DNA from: Campylobacter massiliensis | GTDB taxonomy: Bacteria > Campylobacterota > Campylobacteria > Campylobacterales > Campylobacteraceae | Direction: 5' to 3' | Length of the DNA: 64,000 bases | NCBI RefSeq assembly: GCF_014253065.1 | Contig: NZ_JACLZK010000001.1 | Coordinates: 1,240,001-1,304,000 of the forward strand | Shown here: one piece after another, positions 28,375 to 40,478 of the stretch | Position numbering within the stretch: the first letter of the stretch is position 1 | How the letters are laid out: every line of letters begins with the position of its first letter | The notes under the pieces: model-generated | What the model was told of the DNA's origin: nothing | Seen by the model: the letters and a program-made list of their open reading frames with translations, nothing else | The model's database searches: none | Program-made: the position numbers and the translations under genes

Positions 28375-29469
28375 ATGGAAAATCAGGCGTATTTAAAAGA
28401 GCAAATTTTAACTTATCTTGGCAACAAACGCTCGCTTTTGGGCTTCATCGAACAAGGCGTAAATATCGCAAAACACGCACTTGGCAAAGAAAAGCTAAGC
28501 TGCTGCGACCTTTTTAGCGGCAGCGGCATCGTGTCGCGGTTTTTAAAATCCCACGCAAATTTCATCGTCGCAAACGACCTGGAGCTTTATAGCCGCGTAA
28601 CAAACGAGTGCTACCTCGCAAACGCGGACGCGAAATTTAAAAAAGAGCTTGATTTTTGGCATGAAAAGCTAACTAGAGAAATCAGCGCAAATTTACGCGA
28701 GGGCTTTATTTGCGAGCTTTACGCGCCAAAAGACGAGGCAAATATCTCAGCGAGGGACCGCGTCTTTTACACGAAAAAAAACGCCGCCTACATAGACACC
28801 GCGCGCCAGATGATCGAGGCGCTAGTGCCGCAGGAGCTGCGCGTTTTTTTCGTCGCTCCGCTGCTGTATTCGGCTAGCGTGCACGCTAACACCAGCGGCA
28901 TTTTCAAGGGTTTTCATAAAAATAAGGACGGCCTTGGGCAGTTTGGCGGACGCGGCAAGCACGCGCTATCTCGCATCACGGCAGACATCAGCCTGCTTAA
29001 GCCCGTTTTTTCAAATTTTAACGTCGAATTTGACGTGCAAAGTCGGGATGCAAACAAGCTTGCCGCCGAGCTTCCGCCGCTTGATCTAGTCTATCTTGAT
29101 CCGCCTTATAACCAGCACCCCTACGGCTCGAACTACTTTATGTTAAATTTGATCGCTAGCTACGAGCGTCCGAGCGAAATCTCGCGGGTTTCTGGTATCG
29201 CTAGAGGCTGGAACCGCTCGGTTTTTAATCAAAAATCAGCCGCCGCGCCGGCGTTTTTCGAGCTAATCTCAAAGCTAAAAGCAAAATTCGTGCTCATCTC
29301 GTTTAACTCCGAGGGCTTCATAGCGCGCGAGGAATTTAGCCAAAATTTAGCCGGGCTTGGCGAAGTGCAAATTTTGGAGAAAAAATACAACACCTTTCGC
29401 GGCAGTAGAAATCTAGCCAGCCGCCCGACGCACGTGAGCGAGCTGCTTTACGTTTTAAAAAAGGCGTAA
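28375..29469 (+). CDS. D12-class adenine-specific DNA methyltransferase
   Basis: 364 residues from the ATG at 28375; the frame is open further upstream but would run into mqnD, and AAAGAAAA is the only nearby ribosome-site candidate. SAM motif F47-SGSG-I and catalytic DPPY at 242-245 come in alpha/D12 order, with an N-terminal LTYLGNKRSLL and C-terminal YNTFRGSRNL typical of the class. It methylates N6 of adenine. No restriction gene is adjacent, so it is a solitary methylase. It may be the counterpart of C. jejuni CtsM (RAATTY), but target identity is inferred, not shown. Confidence 0.85.
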   Translation: MENQAYLKEQILTYLGNKRSLLGFIEQGVNIAKHALGKEKLSCCDLFSGSGIVSRFLKSHANFIVANDLELYSRVTNECYLANADAKFKKELDFWHEKLTREISANLREGFICELYAPKDEANISARDRVFYTKKNAAYIDTARQMIEALVPQELRVFFVAPLLYSASVHANTSGIFKGFHKNKDGLGQFGGRGKHALSRITADISLLKPVFSNFNVEFDVQSRDANKLAAELPPLDLVYLDPPYNQHPYGSNYFMLNLIASYERPSEISRVSGIARGWNRSVFNQKSAAAPAFFELISKLKAKFVLISFNSEGFIAREEFSQNLAGLGEVQILEKKYNTFRGSRNLASRPTHVSELLYVLKKA

Positions 29470-29580
29470 ATTTAGACTAAATTTTACCGCAAACGAGCGG
29501 CGTCAAATTTGCGCGAATAATCAAAAATTCATCTCAAATTTGATAAAATCAGCCCGATTATTTTAAATTTAAGGAAGCCG

Positions 29581-32205
<2,625 letters not shown>

Positions 32206-32236
32206 TTAGTCGGAAAATTTAAAAAACGGGGGAGTT

Positions 32237-32980
32237 ATGAAAATCGGTAAAATTTGGCTTTTGGCGCTGGCCTGCGGGCTGGCTTTTGGCAGAGAAAATC
32301 CTTTTGCGCCCTCGGGCGACGTAAACGCGAGCATGGTTAGTAGCAACGTCGTGGAAAATTTGCCACCTTTTGAAAAGCAGAGTTTCAAATTTCCCGCCGA
32401 CGCTAGAAACTTCATCTCCGTCACGCTAAAATACAAAAGCTTAGACGGCAGCATCAAGGAAAAAACCGTCGACATAAACAAAAGCATCTCATGGCAGGAT
32501 GAGTTTTTGCTAAGCAAGATCGCAGTGCCCGTCGTCGTAGAAAAGCCCGACGTCTCGGTCACTAAAGAGGAACCAAAAGCCGCTGCGATAGACGTCGCGC
32601 CAAAGCCTACCGAGCGCAACATGACCACGCAGGAGCCGCTAAAAGACATCGTCATCAAGCCTCTTGAAAAGCCGCAACCGCAAAAGCAAATCGTCTATAA
32701 GCAGACGAAATTCGAGATCTATCCGATGCAGATAAAAATCCTCACAACCGACGAGAAGCTAAAGGACTACTCGATCGACAAAGGCACCAAGGTCGTGATC
32801 GACTTCGCCTCGCAAACGGACGTAAATACCAGAAAAGACGAGCTTGACTGCGGTGCGTTTAAAACGGCTCTTTTTGGCTCGCACGGCAAATTCTACCGCG
32901 TAGTTTTTGATCTCGACGGCAGCTATAAACACGAGATCGAAAAGACGCAGGACGGGTATCTGTTAAAGCTTTCTAGATAA
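32237..32980 (+). CDS. AMIN-domain periplasmic protein
   Basis: 247 residues with a signal peptide (1-18, LAFGRENP). A Pro/Lys-rich linker (about 100-155) leads to a C-terminal AMIN-like domain (about 160-247: KFEIYPMQIKILT ... YRVVFDLDGSYK ... GYLLKLSR). AMIN domains target proteins to septal peptidoglycan or secretin complexes. Placement with the FtsB-like gene suggests an envelope or division role. GGGGGAG precedes the ATG. Confidence 0.8.
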   Translation: MKIGKIWLLALACGLAFGRENPFAPSGDVNASMVSSNVVENLPPFEKQSFKFPADARNFISVTLKYKSLDGSIKEKTVDINKSISWQDEFLLSKIAVPVVVEKPDVSVTKEEPKAAAIDVAPKPTERNMTTQEPLKDIVIKPLEKPQPQKQIVYKQTKFEIYPMQIKILTTDEKLKDYSIDKGTKVVIDFASQTDVNTRKDELDCGAFKTALFGSHGKFYRVVFDLDGSYKHEIEKTQDGYLLKLSR

Positions 32981-33222
32981 ATTTGATTTTTGCGCGCCGA
33001 GCTTTCGGCGTGTAAATTTACAGCGATAAATTTCTCGCGACGAGGGGTAAATTTGAGCCTTTGTCGCGTTTTGTTTTTTAAATTCGGCTTTTAAATTTAG
33101 CCGAATTTGCCTTTATTTAAATTTCCCCGCATTTTTCAAATTTATCGCCCTCCAAATTCACTCAAATTTAACCGCCATTTGGCTAATATTTCGCAAATTT
33201 AACGAAGCAAAAAGGATCAAAT

Positions 33223-33330
33223 TTGCACACCTTGCTAAAAATATTTAAAACAGTTTTATACGCCGCGCTATTTTTAGGACTTTATCTTTTAGCTGATAAG
33301 TACGGACTGTTTGCTAAATTTATCGACTAA
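33223..33330 (+). CDS. Small 35-residue transmembrane protein
   Basis: TTG start with AAAAAGGA correctly spaced before it. The peptide is almost one hydrophobic helix (KTVLYAALFLGLYLLADKYG) with a short charged tail. It is too short to assign by homology. The ribosome site and the clean helix make it more credible than chance. Confidence 0.45.
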   Translation: MHTLLKIFKTVLYAALFLGLYLLADKYGLFAKFID

Positions 33331-33413
33331 ATTTGTCGGCTCGGCTTTGCCAAATAAATTTTGAGTCGAGAGTCGGATGTTAAATTTAATTGCTTTGTTT
33401 GGATAGGCGATAT

Positions 33414-34184
33414 TTATAAATATTCATCCAAAAATATAACGCCTATTTCTTTATCCAACTTTTCGCAATCGCAAAACGATTTCCAATTTATTTTGCCTCC
33501 CGTCGATAGGTTCGGAAACATATTGTAGTAATAGTTATGATACTCCCTTTTGTATGCGATTATCTCGGATGTTTTATTGTTTATCAGCTTAAATTCGGTA
33601 GCGATGAGAAAATTTGAGCTAAATTTATCTAGCTTAATCTCGTCAAATATTGCGGTATAGTTTATTTTAGGCATTTTATCTTTCGTAGTTATGATTTTAT
33701 TTGACTCTATCATCTTGACGATTCTGGCTTTGATATCTTTATAGTGCGACGACTTTTCTCCTAGCTCTTGCTTGACTTCTTGCACTATCTTGTCGTATTC
33801 GTCTTGATTTTTCTCGTAATGATATATGGCAACGTTTCCATCGGGCAAATTTAATGCTAAAGTTTTTAAACTGACGCCGTTTAAATATTGACCTATCATA
33901 AATTCATGCGTTGTTTCTCCGTAGCCGTAAATTTCTTGTCTTTCAAAATAAATACTTTCCGGATACTCGACCGTCTCCTTTATAAAAGCCTTTGGAGCGG
34001 TAGCGCAGTAATATGCCCCAAGAATGTTTGTGATGATGATGTCGTAGGTCGGAATCAAAAATAGCGCGGCCGCTACTATGCCTCTGATCCAAATTTTCTT
34101 AGCGTATTTTACGGTAATAACCATAACTACGGTACTAACTGCCAAGTAAGGAATAACGTAAAAAAGTAAGATTATTATACCCAT
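33414..34184 (-). CDS. Membrane protein of unknown function
   Basis: 256 residues. Two N-terminal helices (about 3-25 and 33-55), then a soluble domain of about 195 residues with many Lys, Ile and Tyr. The codons are A+T richer than the flanking genes, suggesting recent acquisition. AAAGGATACGCT lies before the ATG. No family recognised. Confidence 0.65.
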   Translation of the reverse strand: MGIIILLFYVIPYLAVSTVVMVITVKYAKKIWIRGIVAAALFLIPTYDIIITNILGAYYCATAPKAFIKETVEYPESIYFERQEIYGYGETTHEFMIGQYLNGVSLKTLALNLPDGNVAIYHYEKNQDEYDKIVQEVKQELGEKSSHYKDIKARIVKMIESNKIITTKDKMPKINYTAIFDEIKLDKFSSNFLIATEFKLINNKTSEIIAYKREYHNYYYNMFPNLSTGGKINWKSFCDCEKLDKEIGVIFLDEYL

Positions 34185-34644
34185 AGCGTATCCTTTTTAG
34201 TTGTCGCCAAAACAGAGACGATACGTTTTGCCTCGTGCCTAAAATATATAGGTCAATAAAGCCCGCAACTGCTTTAAATTTGACCGCTCGCGTCTTTTGT
34301 AAATCATTGATAAAATGATAGTGCCGTAAGGCTTAAGGTGGAGTTAAATTTGAGCTTCGGCAAGTGCTAGTAGTCAAATTTGACGCTTGTTTTTATGAAT
34401 TATAATATCGTAAATTTAACCTCGCAAGTCATTTTTTGTGATAAATTTGCTCCAAATTCGAACCTAAATTCAAAACAAAATTTAACCGCGCCAAAGTTGC
34501 CCGCGCATTTACCGCAAAATAATCGGCCGTCAAATTCACTCGTTTTATAAAATGAAACTAAAATTTCAAATCTAATTTAGATATTTTAAAAACAAATTTC
34601 GGTAATATTGCGCTAGGTAAAAATTTTATCCGAAAGGAGCTGTT
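34185..34644. other. Spacer, AAATTT-rich
   Basis: Four hundred and sixty bases between divergent genes, with repeated TCAAATTTGAC-like motifs and no convincing gene. A 55-codon open frame at about 34396 is made of this repeat and lacks a ribosome site. The final part holds the gntP-like promoter and AAAGGAGC before 34645. Confidence 0.5.
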
Positions 34645-36015
34645 ATGAGCGGTATTGCTCTCATCGTCTGCTTCGTCATCGCGGTCGTCGTTATGATCGT
34701 GCTGATTTCTAAGTTCGGGGTTCACCCCTTTATAGCGATCATGCTCGTTTCGCTAGCTCTAGCCGTCGTCGCGGGCATCGACCTGGTCAAGGTTCCCGCG
34801 ATCATCGGAGAGGGATTTAGCGGGATATTTAAAAGCATAGGCATCGTCATCATCCTAGGCGCGCTCATCGGTATGGCGCTAGAAAAGACGGGTGCGGCGC
34901 TAAAGCTGGCCGACATGGTCGTGCGCTGCGTAGGCGACAAGCGCCCCGAGCTAGCCATGCTCATCATGGGCTGGATCGTTGGTATCCCGGTCTTTTGCGA
35001 TAGTGGCTTCGTCGTACTCGATCCGATCCGCCGCGCGATAAAGGAAAAAATCGGCGCCAACCCCGTAGCTATGGCGGTCGCGCTCTCGTGCGGCCTATAC
35101 ACCTCGCACGTGTTTATACCGCCGACTCCAGGCCCGATAGCGGCTGCCGGACTAGTTGGCGTAGGCCACAACCTGCTACTAGTCATCGCCGTGGGCGCGG
35201 TCGTTTCGATACCGGTTCTCATCGCGGGTTATCTTTTTGCTAAAACTATCGGCACAAAAGTGAGCCTAAAAGAGGATCTCGTAGACGTGGGCAAGAGCTA
35301 CGACGAGATCATCAAAGAGCACGGTAAGCTGCCTTGCGCGTTTTTGAGCTTGGCGCCGATTTTTATGCCGATTTTGCTGATGGCGCTGGGTTCGGTCGTC
35401 TCGATACTAAAGCTAAAAGGCTCGTTTGCAAATTTCGTTTTATTTTTAGGCAACCCAATCATCGCGCTCGGCGTTGGAGTGCTATTTGCCGTTATCTTGC
35501 TGGCTAAAACGGGCAAGCTTGGCGAATTTAACCTCATGACTAACGAAACGCTAAAGATCGTCGGACCGATCCTTTTCATCACGGCTGCGGGCGGCGTGCT
35601 GGGTAACGTCATCGCTAAAGCGGGCTTTGTCGAGTTTATGAAGGCAAACGCCCATCTCATCGGCACCGTGGGCATATTTTTCCCATTTGTCATCTCGGCT
35701 ATCATCAAGACCGCTCAGGGCAGCTCGACCGTGGCGCTTACGACGACGGCCTCTATCATGGGGCTTTTCACCGATAGCGGCTCGATGATGAGCGCGCTGG
35801 GGCTAACTAGCGAGATGGGCGCGGTGCTAACGGTGATGGCGATTGCTGCGGGCGCGATGACGGTTTCGCACGCTAACGATAGCTACTTCTGGGTCGTTAC
35901 GAACTTTAGCAAGATGTCGCCGGAGCAGGGCTACAAGACCCAGACGATGCTTACCTTTATAATGGGTATCGTGGGTATGGCGACAGTTTGGGTAGCGTCG
36001 CTGATTTTACTGTAA
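34645..36015 (+). CDS. GntP-family permease, probably for glycerate
   Basis: 456 residues with about 12 membrane helices. Family features are HPFIAIMLVSLALAVVAGID near the start, GWIVGIPVFCDSGFVVLDPI, and FPFVISAIIKTAQGSSTVAL. GntP permeases import gluconate and related sugar acids with protons. The next gene on the same strand is glycerate kinase, which points to D-glycerate as substrate. AAAGGAGCTGTT precedes the ATG. A repeat-filled gap of 530 bases separates the two genes. Confidence 0.88.
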   Translation: MSGIALIVCFVIAVVVMIVLISKFGVHPFIAIMLVSLALAVVAGIDLVKVPAIIGEGFSGIFKSIGIVIILGALIGMALEKTGAALKLADMVVRCVGDKRPELAMLIMGWIVGIPVFCDSGFVVLDPIRRAIKEKIGANPVAMAVALSCGLYTSHVFIPPTPGPIAAAGLVGVGHNLLLVIAVGAVVSIPVLIAGYLFAKTIGTKVSLKEDLVDVGKSYDEIIKEHGKLPCAFLSLAPIFMPILLMALGSVVSILKLKGSFANFVLFLGNPIIALGVGVLFAVILLAKTGKLGEFNLMTNETLKIVGPILFITAAGGVLGNVIAKAGFVEFMKANAHLIGTVGIFFPFVISAIIKTAQGSSTVALTTTASIMGLFTDSGSMMSALGLTSEMGAVLTVMAIAAGAMTVSHANDSYFWVVTNFSKMSPEQGYKTQTMLTFIMGIVGMATVWVASLILL

Positions 36016-36098
36016 ATTTGACGGCTAAATTTGAGTGCGGTTTTGGCGTGACGAGACTGCACTCTTTACGGTATGAACGGTAAATTTTCAAATTTGTC

Positions 36099-36123
36099 CG
36101 CCCAGACCCGCATCTTGAAAATG
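36099..36123 (+). repeat. End motif of MITE-like repeat (partial copy)
   Basis: CGCCCAGACCCGCATCTTG followed by AAAATG, the same end sequence as at 22582, 52146, 58551 and 61684. No clear inverted partner is visible nearby, so this copy is incomplete. Confidence 0.6.
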
Positions 36124-36171
36124 TTAAATTTGGTTTGGTTAAATTTAGCGTTGCACATTAAATTTAATCTT

Positions 36172-36300
36172 GCTTGTTAAGGGGGTAGGGGCTTGAATTA
36201 CGGTCTACTTGCAGTTGTGATGCAAAGCCGAAGCAAAAGAGTTCCCCTGCTCCATTTAATTCCCTCCCCCTACGACGTGAGAGGTTGCCGCACTGCGGCC
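36172..36300 (-). repeat. G-rich repeat core, inverted copy
   Basis: In reverse complement this reads CCTCTCACGTCGTAGGGGGAG ... CTCTTTTGCTTCGGC ... CGTAATTCAAGCCCCT, matching the cores at 52191 and 57211. It has no credible gene. Confidence 0.65.
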
Positions 36301-36405
36301 CAGGTTTATGTGGCGCTATCGCGCCGCGCGTTTTTAAATTAGCAATGAAGCTAAATTCGGCTCGCGATTTAAAACTAAATTTGATAAAATCAGACCGTAA
36401 AATTT

Positions 36406-36526
36406 AAGGCGAAGTATTTTTTCTTTAGACGAGGCAGAAATAAGCCGAGCGAGGACGCATACAAGTAGTATGTAACCGAGCTTCGGCGAAATTTCTAACG
36501 AAGTATAAAGGAAAAAGACAAGCCGC
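36406..36526 (-). repeat. Palindromic repeat copy 2
   Basis: Runs from AAGGCGAAGTATTTT to GACAAGCCGC. Internal arms AGAAAT/ATTTCT, GCCGA/TCGGC and GCATAC/GTATGT form nested stems. It ends 19 nt before the glycerate kinase ATG, so it would fold in the 5' leader of that mRNA. Confidence 0.75.
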
Positions 36527-36545
36527 TAACAAAAAAGGAAAACAG

Positions 36546-37688
36546 ATGAAAATATTAATAGCAATCGACTCTTTTAAAGGCTCTCTGAGCTCTCTCGAGG
36601 CCGGCAACGCCGTAAAAGAGGGTCTCAAAGCCCTAGCCGGCGAGACCGATGAAGTGGTGGTTAAACCCATCGCGGACGGCGGCGAGGGTAGCGTGGTGGC
36701 GCTAGCGGATGCGCTAGATGGCGAGTTTATCGACGTCATCGTGCAAAATCCTCTCGGCGAAAAAATCCCCGCCAGATACGCGCTAGCAGGCGAGTTGGGC
36801 ATCCTCGAGATGGCGTCTTCTAGCGGGCTCATGCTGGTGGAAAAAGAGCGTCGAAACCCAATGAAAACGAGCACTTACGGCTTTGGGCAGATGATTTTGC
36901 ATGCTATTAGCAAGGGCGCGCGTAAATTTATCGTCGGTATCGGCGGCAGCGCGACGAACGATGCGGGTACGGGCATGCTAAGCGCGCTGGGATACGAGTT
37001 TTTTGACGAAAACGGCGAGCTGCTCGAGGGTAAAGGCGAAAACCTCATAAAAATCACCAAAATCTCAAACAAAAACGTAGTGTCCGAGCTGCAAGAGTGC
37101 GAATTCCTCGTGGCTTGCGACGTGGATAATCCGCTCTTTGGCAAAAACGGCGCGGCCTACGTTTACGGCCCGCAAAAAGGCGCGGACGAGCAGATGGTAA
37201 AGGATCTAGACGCTGGCCTTATAAGCTTTGCGAGCGCGACGAGCGAGCACTTTTCGAGCGAATTTTGGAACTTCAAGGGCGCGGGCGCGGCAGGCGGGCT
37301 AGGGTACGGGTTTGTGAGCTACCTAAACGCCAAACTAAAGCCCGGCATCGACATCATCATGGAGGAAATCCGCCTCGAAGAGGACGTGAAAAACGCTGAT
37401 CTAATCATCACCGGCGAAGGGCGACTGGACTTTCAAAGCTCGATGGGCAAGACACCGACCGGAGTGGCGAAGATCGCCAAAAAATACGGCAAACCCGTCA
37501 TTGCGCTAGCGGGCAGCGTGTCGCCTTGCGCGGGCGGCTGTAACGAAAACGGCATCGATGCGTTTTTTAGCGTATTAAATGAGCCAGTGAGCCTAGAGGA
37601 GGCGATGGATAAGCAAACCGCGACGCGCAATCTCAAAATGACCGCAGAGCAGGCATTGAGGCTATATTTGCTAGGGCGTAAGGGGTAA
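36546..37688 (+). CDS. Glycerate kinase, type I (GarK/GlxK family)
   Basis: 380 residues. The enzyme phosphorylates D-glycerate (to 2- or 3-phosphoglycerate), feeding glycolysis at enolase or phosphoglycerate mutase. Family motifs: AIDSFKGSLSSLEAGNAVKEG, PIADGGEGSV, GIGGSATNDAGTGML, and ITGEGRLDFQSSMGKTP. Together with the upstream GntP permease it forms a glycerate-use module, notable in a genus that mostly does not use sugars. AAAAAAGGAAAA precedes the ATG. Confidence 0.93.
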   Translation: MKILIAIDSFKGSLSSLEAGNAVKEGLKALAGETDEVVVKPIADGGEGSVVALADALDGEFIDVIVQNPLGEKIPARYALAGELGILEMASSSGLMLVEKERRNPMKTSTYGFGQMILHAISKGARKFIVGIGGSATNDAGTGMLSALGYEFFDENGELLEGKGENLIKITKISNKNVVSELQECEFLVACDVDNPLFGKNGAAYVYGPQKGADEQMVKDLDAGLISFASATSEHFSSEFWNFKGAGAAGGLGYGFVSYLNAKLKPGIDIIMEEIRLEEDVKNADLIITGEGRLDFQSSMGKTPTGVAKIAKKYGKPVIALAGSVSPCAGGCNENGIDAFFSVLNEPVSLEEAMDKQTATRNLKMTAEQALRLYLLGRKG

Positions 37689-38050
37689 ATTTACGTTTTG
37701 ATACGGCGGTTTTTTCGGCAAATTTATCTATTTGCCGGCTTGAGCTTTGTTTGCTCGGCATGATTAGCGAGTCTGAGCGAACGTTTTGCATTTTACCGCA
37801 TTTTTGCCTTTCGACGCGGTAGTTTCTCTAATTTTTCAAATTTGAGATCATGCTTTGTCGCTGCGAGTCCGTAAATTTATCTAGTAAATCAATAAAATTC
37901 GCGACGGTAAAAACAAATTTTAGTTTGAGTTTTTGCCGTGCGGATTTTGCGCCGAGTCGTAGCGCGAGCCTAAATTTAAAAAATCTAGGCTAAAAACCCA
38001 AAATTTAACAAGCTAAAGCCCGAAAACAGGCTTTAGGCTTATTTTGGGGA
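37689..38050. other. Spacer between convergent genes
   Basis: No gene seen. It has A+T-rich AAATTT motifs and, at its right end, the terminator of the yceI-like gene. Confidence 0.5.
38009..38040 (-). terminator. Rho-independent terminator of YceI gene
   Basis: On the minus strand AAGCCTAAAGCC pairs with GGCTTTAGCTT around a short loop, giving an 8-bp perfect core with extension, then TTGTTAAATTTT. It begins 10 nt after the stop codon. Confidence 0.65.
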
Positions 38051-38620
38051 TTATTTTTCTTTGGCTTCGACTTTGATCTCTAGCTCGACTTTGTCAGATA
38101 GCGTGATCTCTGAGGTATCCAGCCCGATCTCAAAGAGCTTGCGTTTCGTCTCGCCCTCTAGGCTAAAGCCGATTTTTTCCTTGCCGTTTTTATCCGCAGT
38201 AAAGCCGCCAAGCTCGAATTTTAGCACCACGGGCTTAGTTACGCCGTGCATCGTGAGCGTGCCCACGACCTTGCCTTCCGTGTCGCTTTCTTTCTCAAAT
38301 TTGACCATTTTGTAGGTGATTTTGTCAAATTTGGCCGCGTTGAAAAAATCCGCGCTTCGTAGGTGTTCGTCGCGTTTGTTGTTTTGCGTATTTACCGAGG
38401 CGGTCTCGATGGTGGCCTCGAGTGTTTTGAGCTCTTTGGCGTCCTTGTCGTAGTCGATCACGGCGTCAAATTTGCCGAAATTTCCGCTGACTTTTGATAT
38501 GCTTAGGTGCTTGATCTTAAAGCCGACGTTGCTGTGCACCGGGTCGATCTCGTAGACTGCGGCGTTTGCGAAGCTTGCTGCCAGCGCTACCGCTAGCGAA
38601 AATTTGATTAGTTTTTTCAT
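38051..38620 (-). CDS. YceI-family periplasmic lipid-binding protein
   Basis: 189 residues from the ATG at 38620, which has AAGGAGAAA; a longer upstream frame adds 23 unlikely residues. Signal peptide 1-20 (ANAAVYEIDP). The YceI lipocalin-like barrel is full length, with DPVHSNVGFKIKHL and TMHGVTKPVVLKFELGG. YceI proteins bind polyprenyl compounds. The role in Campylobacter is unknown. Confidence 0.92.
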   Translation of the reverse strand: MKKLIKFSLAVALAASFANAAVYEIDPVHSNVGFKIKHLSISKVSGNFGKFDAVIDYDKDAKELKTLEATIETASVNTQNNKRDEHLRSADFFNAAKFDKITYKMVKFEKESDTEGKVVGTLTMHGVTKPVVLKFELGGFTADKNGKEKIGFSLEGETKRKLFEIGLDTSEITLSDKVELEIKVEAKEK

Positions 38621-38755
38621 TTTTTCTCCTTGTGATTTAGGTTTGAAAGTGTATTTTAAAAAAGTAAATATATAACTTTTTCGCAACATTTTGAGAAAAA
38701 TTTGAGTTACTTGGCTTGCCGCTTTAAGATCGTGCGATAAACAATCAGGCTAAAT

Positions 38756-39658
38756 TTAGCCCAAAATTTCCCCGACGAAAAACAGCACCGACATCGCAAA
38801 CGTGCAGAGCGCGACGACCTTTAGCTGTCCGTCGAAGTCGCGGCATTCACGCACCCGCGAAACGAAAAATAGGTGCCAAATAAGTGGCGCAAAGCTAATT
38901 ACGTAGAGTAGTTTTACGCCCGGCTCGCCCCGCAAAAGCGAGTAGCAGAGCATCAGACCCGCTCCGCCCGCGATTAGCGCGTAGTGGTAGCGTTTAGCCG
39001 CGCGCAGTCCGATACGAACGGGGACCGTGCGCTTGCCCTTGAGCGCGTCGTTTTGGATGTCGCGCATGTTGTTTAGATTTAGCACGGCGGTGCTTAGCAT
39101 CCCGCATGCGCACGCCGGCAGTAGCAGCGCCGCATCGAGCGAACGCGCGTATAAAAAGTACGAACCCAGCACGCTAAGTAACCCAAAAAATAAAAACACG
39201 AAAACGTCGCCAAGCCCCTTGTAGCCGTATGCGCCGGCGCCCACGGTGTAACGGATCGCCGCGTATATCGACGCGCCGCCCAGTGCCAAAAATAGCAGCA
39301 CGAGATAAAACCGCTCGCCAAACGCCAAAACGCTCAGCGCGAGGCTCGAAAATGCCGAAAGTAGCGCCGTAGCGACGATGACGCGCTTCATCTCGGCCGC
39401 GCTCATCTGCCCCGTTTGTATCGCGCGACGCGGCCCCAGTCTGCCCTCGTCGTCGGTGCCCTTTACTGCGTCGCCGTAGTCGTTGGCATAGTCGCTTAGA
39501 ACCTGAAACAGCAGCGTCGTAAGCAGCGCCAGCGCAAAAATATCGGCTCTAAACGCGCCCGCGCCGTATGCCGCGCCGCTACCGAGCAATACGCCCGAGA
39601 CGCTAAGCGGCAGAGATCTAAGGCGCGCGGATGCGTAAAGAGCTTTTGCGGTTATCAT
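38756..39658 (-). CDS. MenA/UbiA-family naphthoate prenyltransferase
   Basis: 300 residues from the ATG at 39658; an upstream ATG in frame lacks a ribosome site. About nine membrane helices. The prenyl-diphosphate-binding motif is NDYGDAVKGTDDEGR, followed by GPRRAIQTG as in MenA. The second Asp-rich loop includes NLNNMRDIQNDALKGKRT. It attaches the isoprenoid tail in menaquinone synthesis. As MqnD is present, the natural acceptor may be the 6-naphthoate of the futalosine route or the 2-naphthoate; the sequence does not decide this. Confidence 0.87.
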   Translation of the reverse strand: MITAKALYASARLRSLPLSVSGVLLGSGAAYGAGAFRADIFALALLTTLLFQVLSDYANDYGDAVKGTDDEGRLGPRRAIQTGQMSAAEMKRVIVATALLSAFSSLALSVLAFGERFYLVLLFLALGGASIYAAIRYTVGAGAYGYKGLGDVFVFLFFGLLSVLGSYFLYARSLDAALLLPACACGMLSTAVLNLNNMRDIQNDALKGKRTVPVRIGLRAAKRYHYALIAGGAGLMLCYSLLRGEPGVKLLYVISFAPLIWHLFFVSRVRECRDFDGQLKVVALCTFAMSVLFFVGEILG

Positions 39659-39871
39659 TTTTTTTGCCTTTTTATTTTTAAGTTTATACGCCGAATTTGT
39701 GGCAAATTTGAGCTCAAATTTAGCACCCGAATGCAAAAAATAATATAAATTTGACCCGGATTGCGAGTGAAATTTGTAAATTAGGAGTTAAAATTTGCAG
39801 CGGTTATCGCTGTATTTAGAGTTTTTAAAGTTAGTTAAATTTGCCGCTAAAGCCGCTTGCGCTTAAATTTA

Positions 39872-40459
39872 TCAAATTTTCGCCGTTTCTCGCCAAAACT
39901 CAAGCGCCTTATCATCGTCAGCCTGGACGAATTTAGCGATTTTTTCTGCGCAAGGCACGGTCTTTTTACTTAGTCGCGCGATATCGATACTAGCAAGCGC
40001 TCTAAAAAATCTCTCAAAATCGCTCGCAACGCGCCTGCCGCAAAGCTCTTCGTCTCCAAGCAGCCACGCATAAATCGAACCGTCCGCGCAATCAAGCAAA
40101 AAAATCCACGGATCGCCCACGGCAAAAACTATCAAATTTGCAGGACGCGTCTCGCCTGGCCACCATTTGCCGCCGTATTCGTCGGTGCCGTTTAGCCGCA
40201 CAAGCTCGCCCGCGTAGTCTCCTTTGGCACCAAAGCGTACGTTGCAAACTTCAAATTCGCCCAAGTCAAATTTGCAAACCAGACGCAAAAACGCAAGCGG
40301 AAATTTGACGCCGAGAGTTTCTTGCGCTTTTTCTATCGCCTGCATAGACGCGCTAGAGTCGCATTGCGGCGACAGTCTCATGCCCGTTATGCCCTCTTGC
40401 TCCAGAGGTAGGTAGATCTCGTCTAGCTTGCGAGCGATTTGGTCTAACTCTAAAAACAC
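39872..40459 (-). CDS. SMI1/KNR4 family protein
   Basis: 195 residues with a GTG start. The SMI1/KNR4 fold shows in LPLAFLRLVCKFDLGEFEV, a Gly/Trp-rich middle and IVFAVGDPWIFLLDCADGSIYAW. In bacteria such proteins are often immunity proteins of polymorphic toxins. It lies 19 nt after a frameshifted gene with YwqK-like repeats; no toxin is visible nearby. Confidence 0.8.
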   Translation of the reverse strand: MFLELDQIARKLDEIYLPLEQEGITGMRLSPQCDSSASMQAIEKAQETLGVKFPLAFLRLVCKFDLGEFEVCNVRFGAKGDYAGELVRLNGTDEYGGKWWPGETRPANLIVFAVGDPWIFLLDCADGSIYAWLLGDEELCGRRVASDFERFFRALASIDIARLSKKTVPCAEKIAKFVQADDDKALEFWRETAKI

Positions 40460-40478
40460 GTCTTTTTCCGCATCTAGT

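Noticed and set aside
34396-34563. 55-codon frame in the spacer before the GntP permease
   Set aside because: Asn/Ser-rich product of the AAATTT repeat, with no ribosome site.
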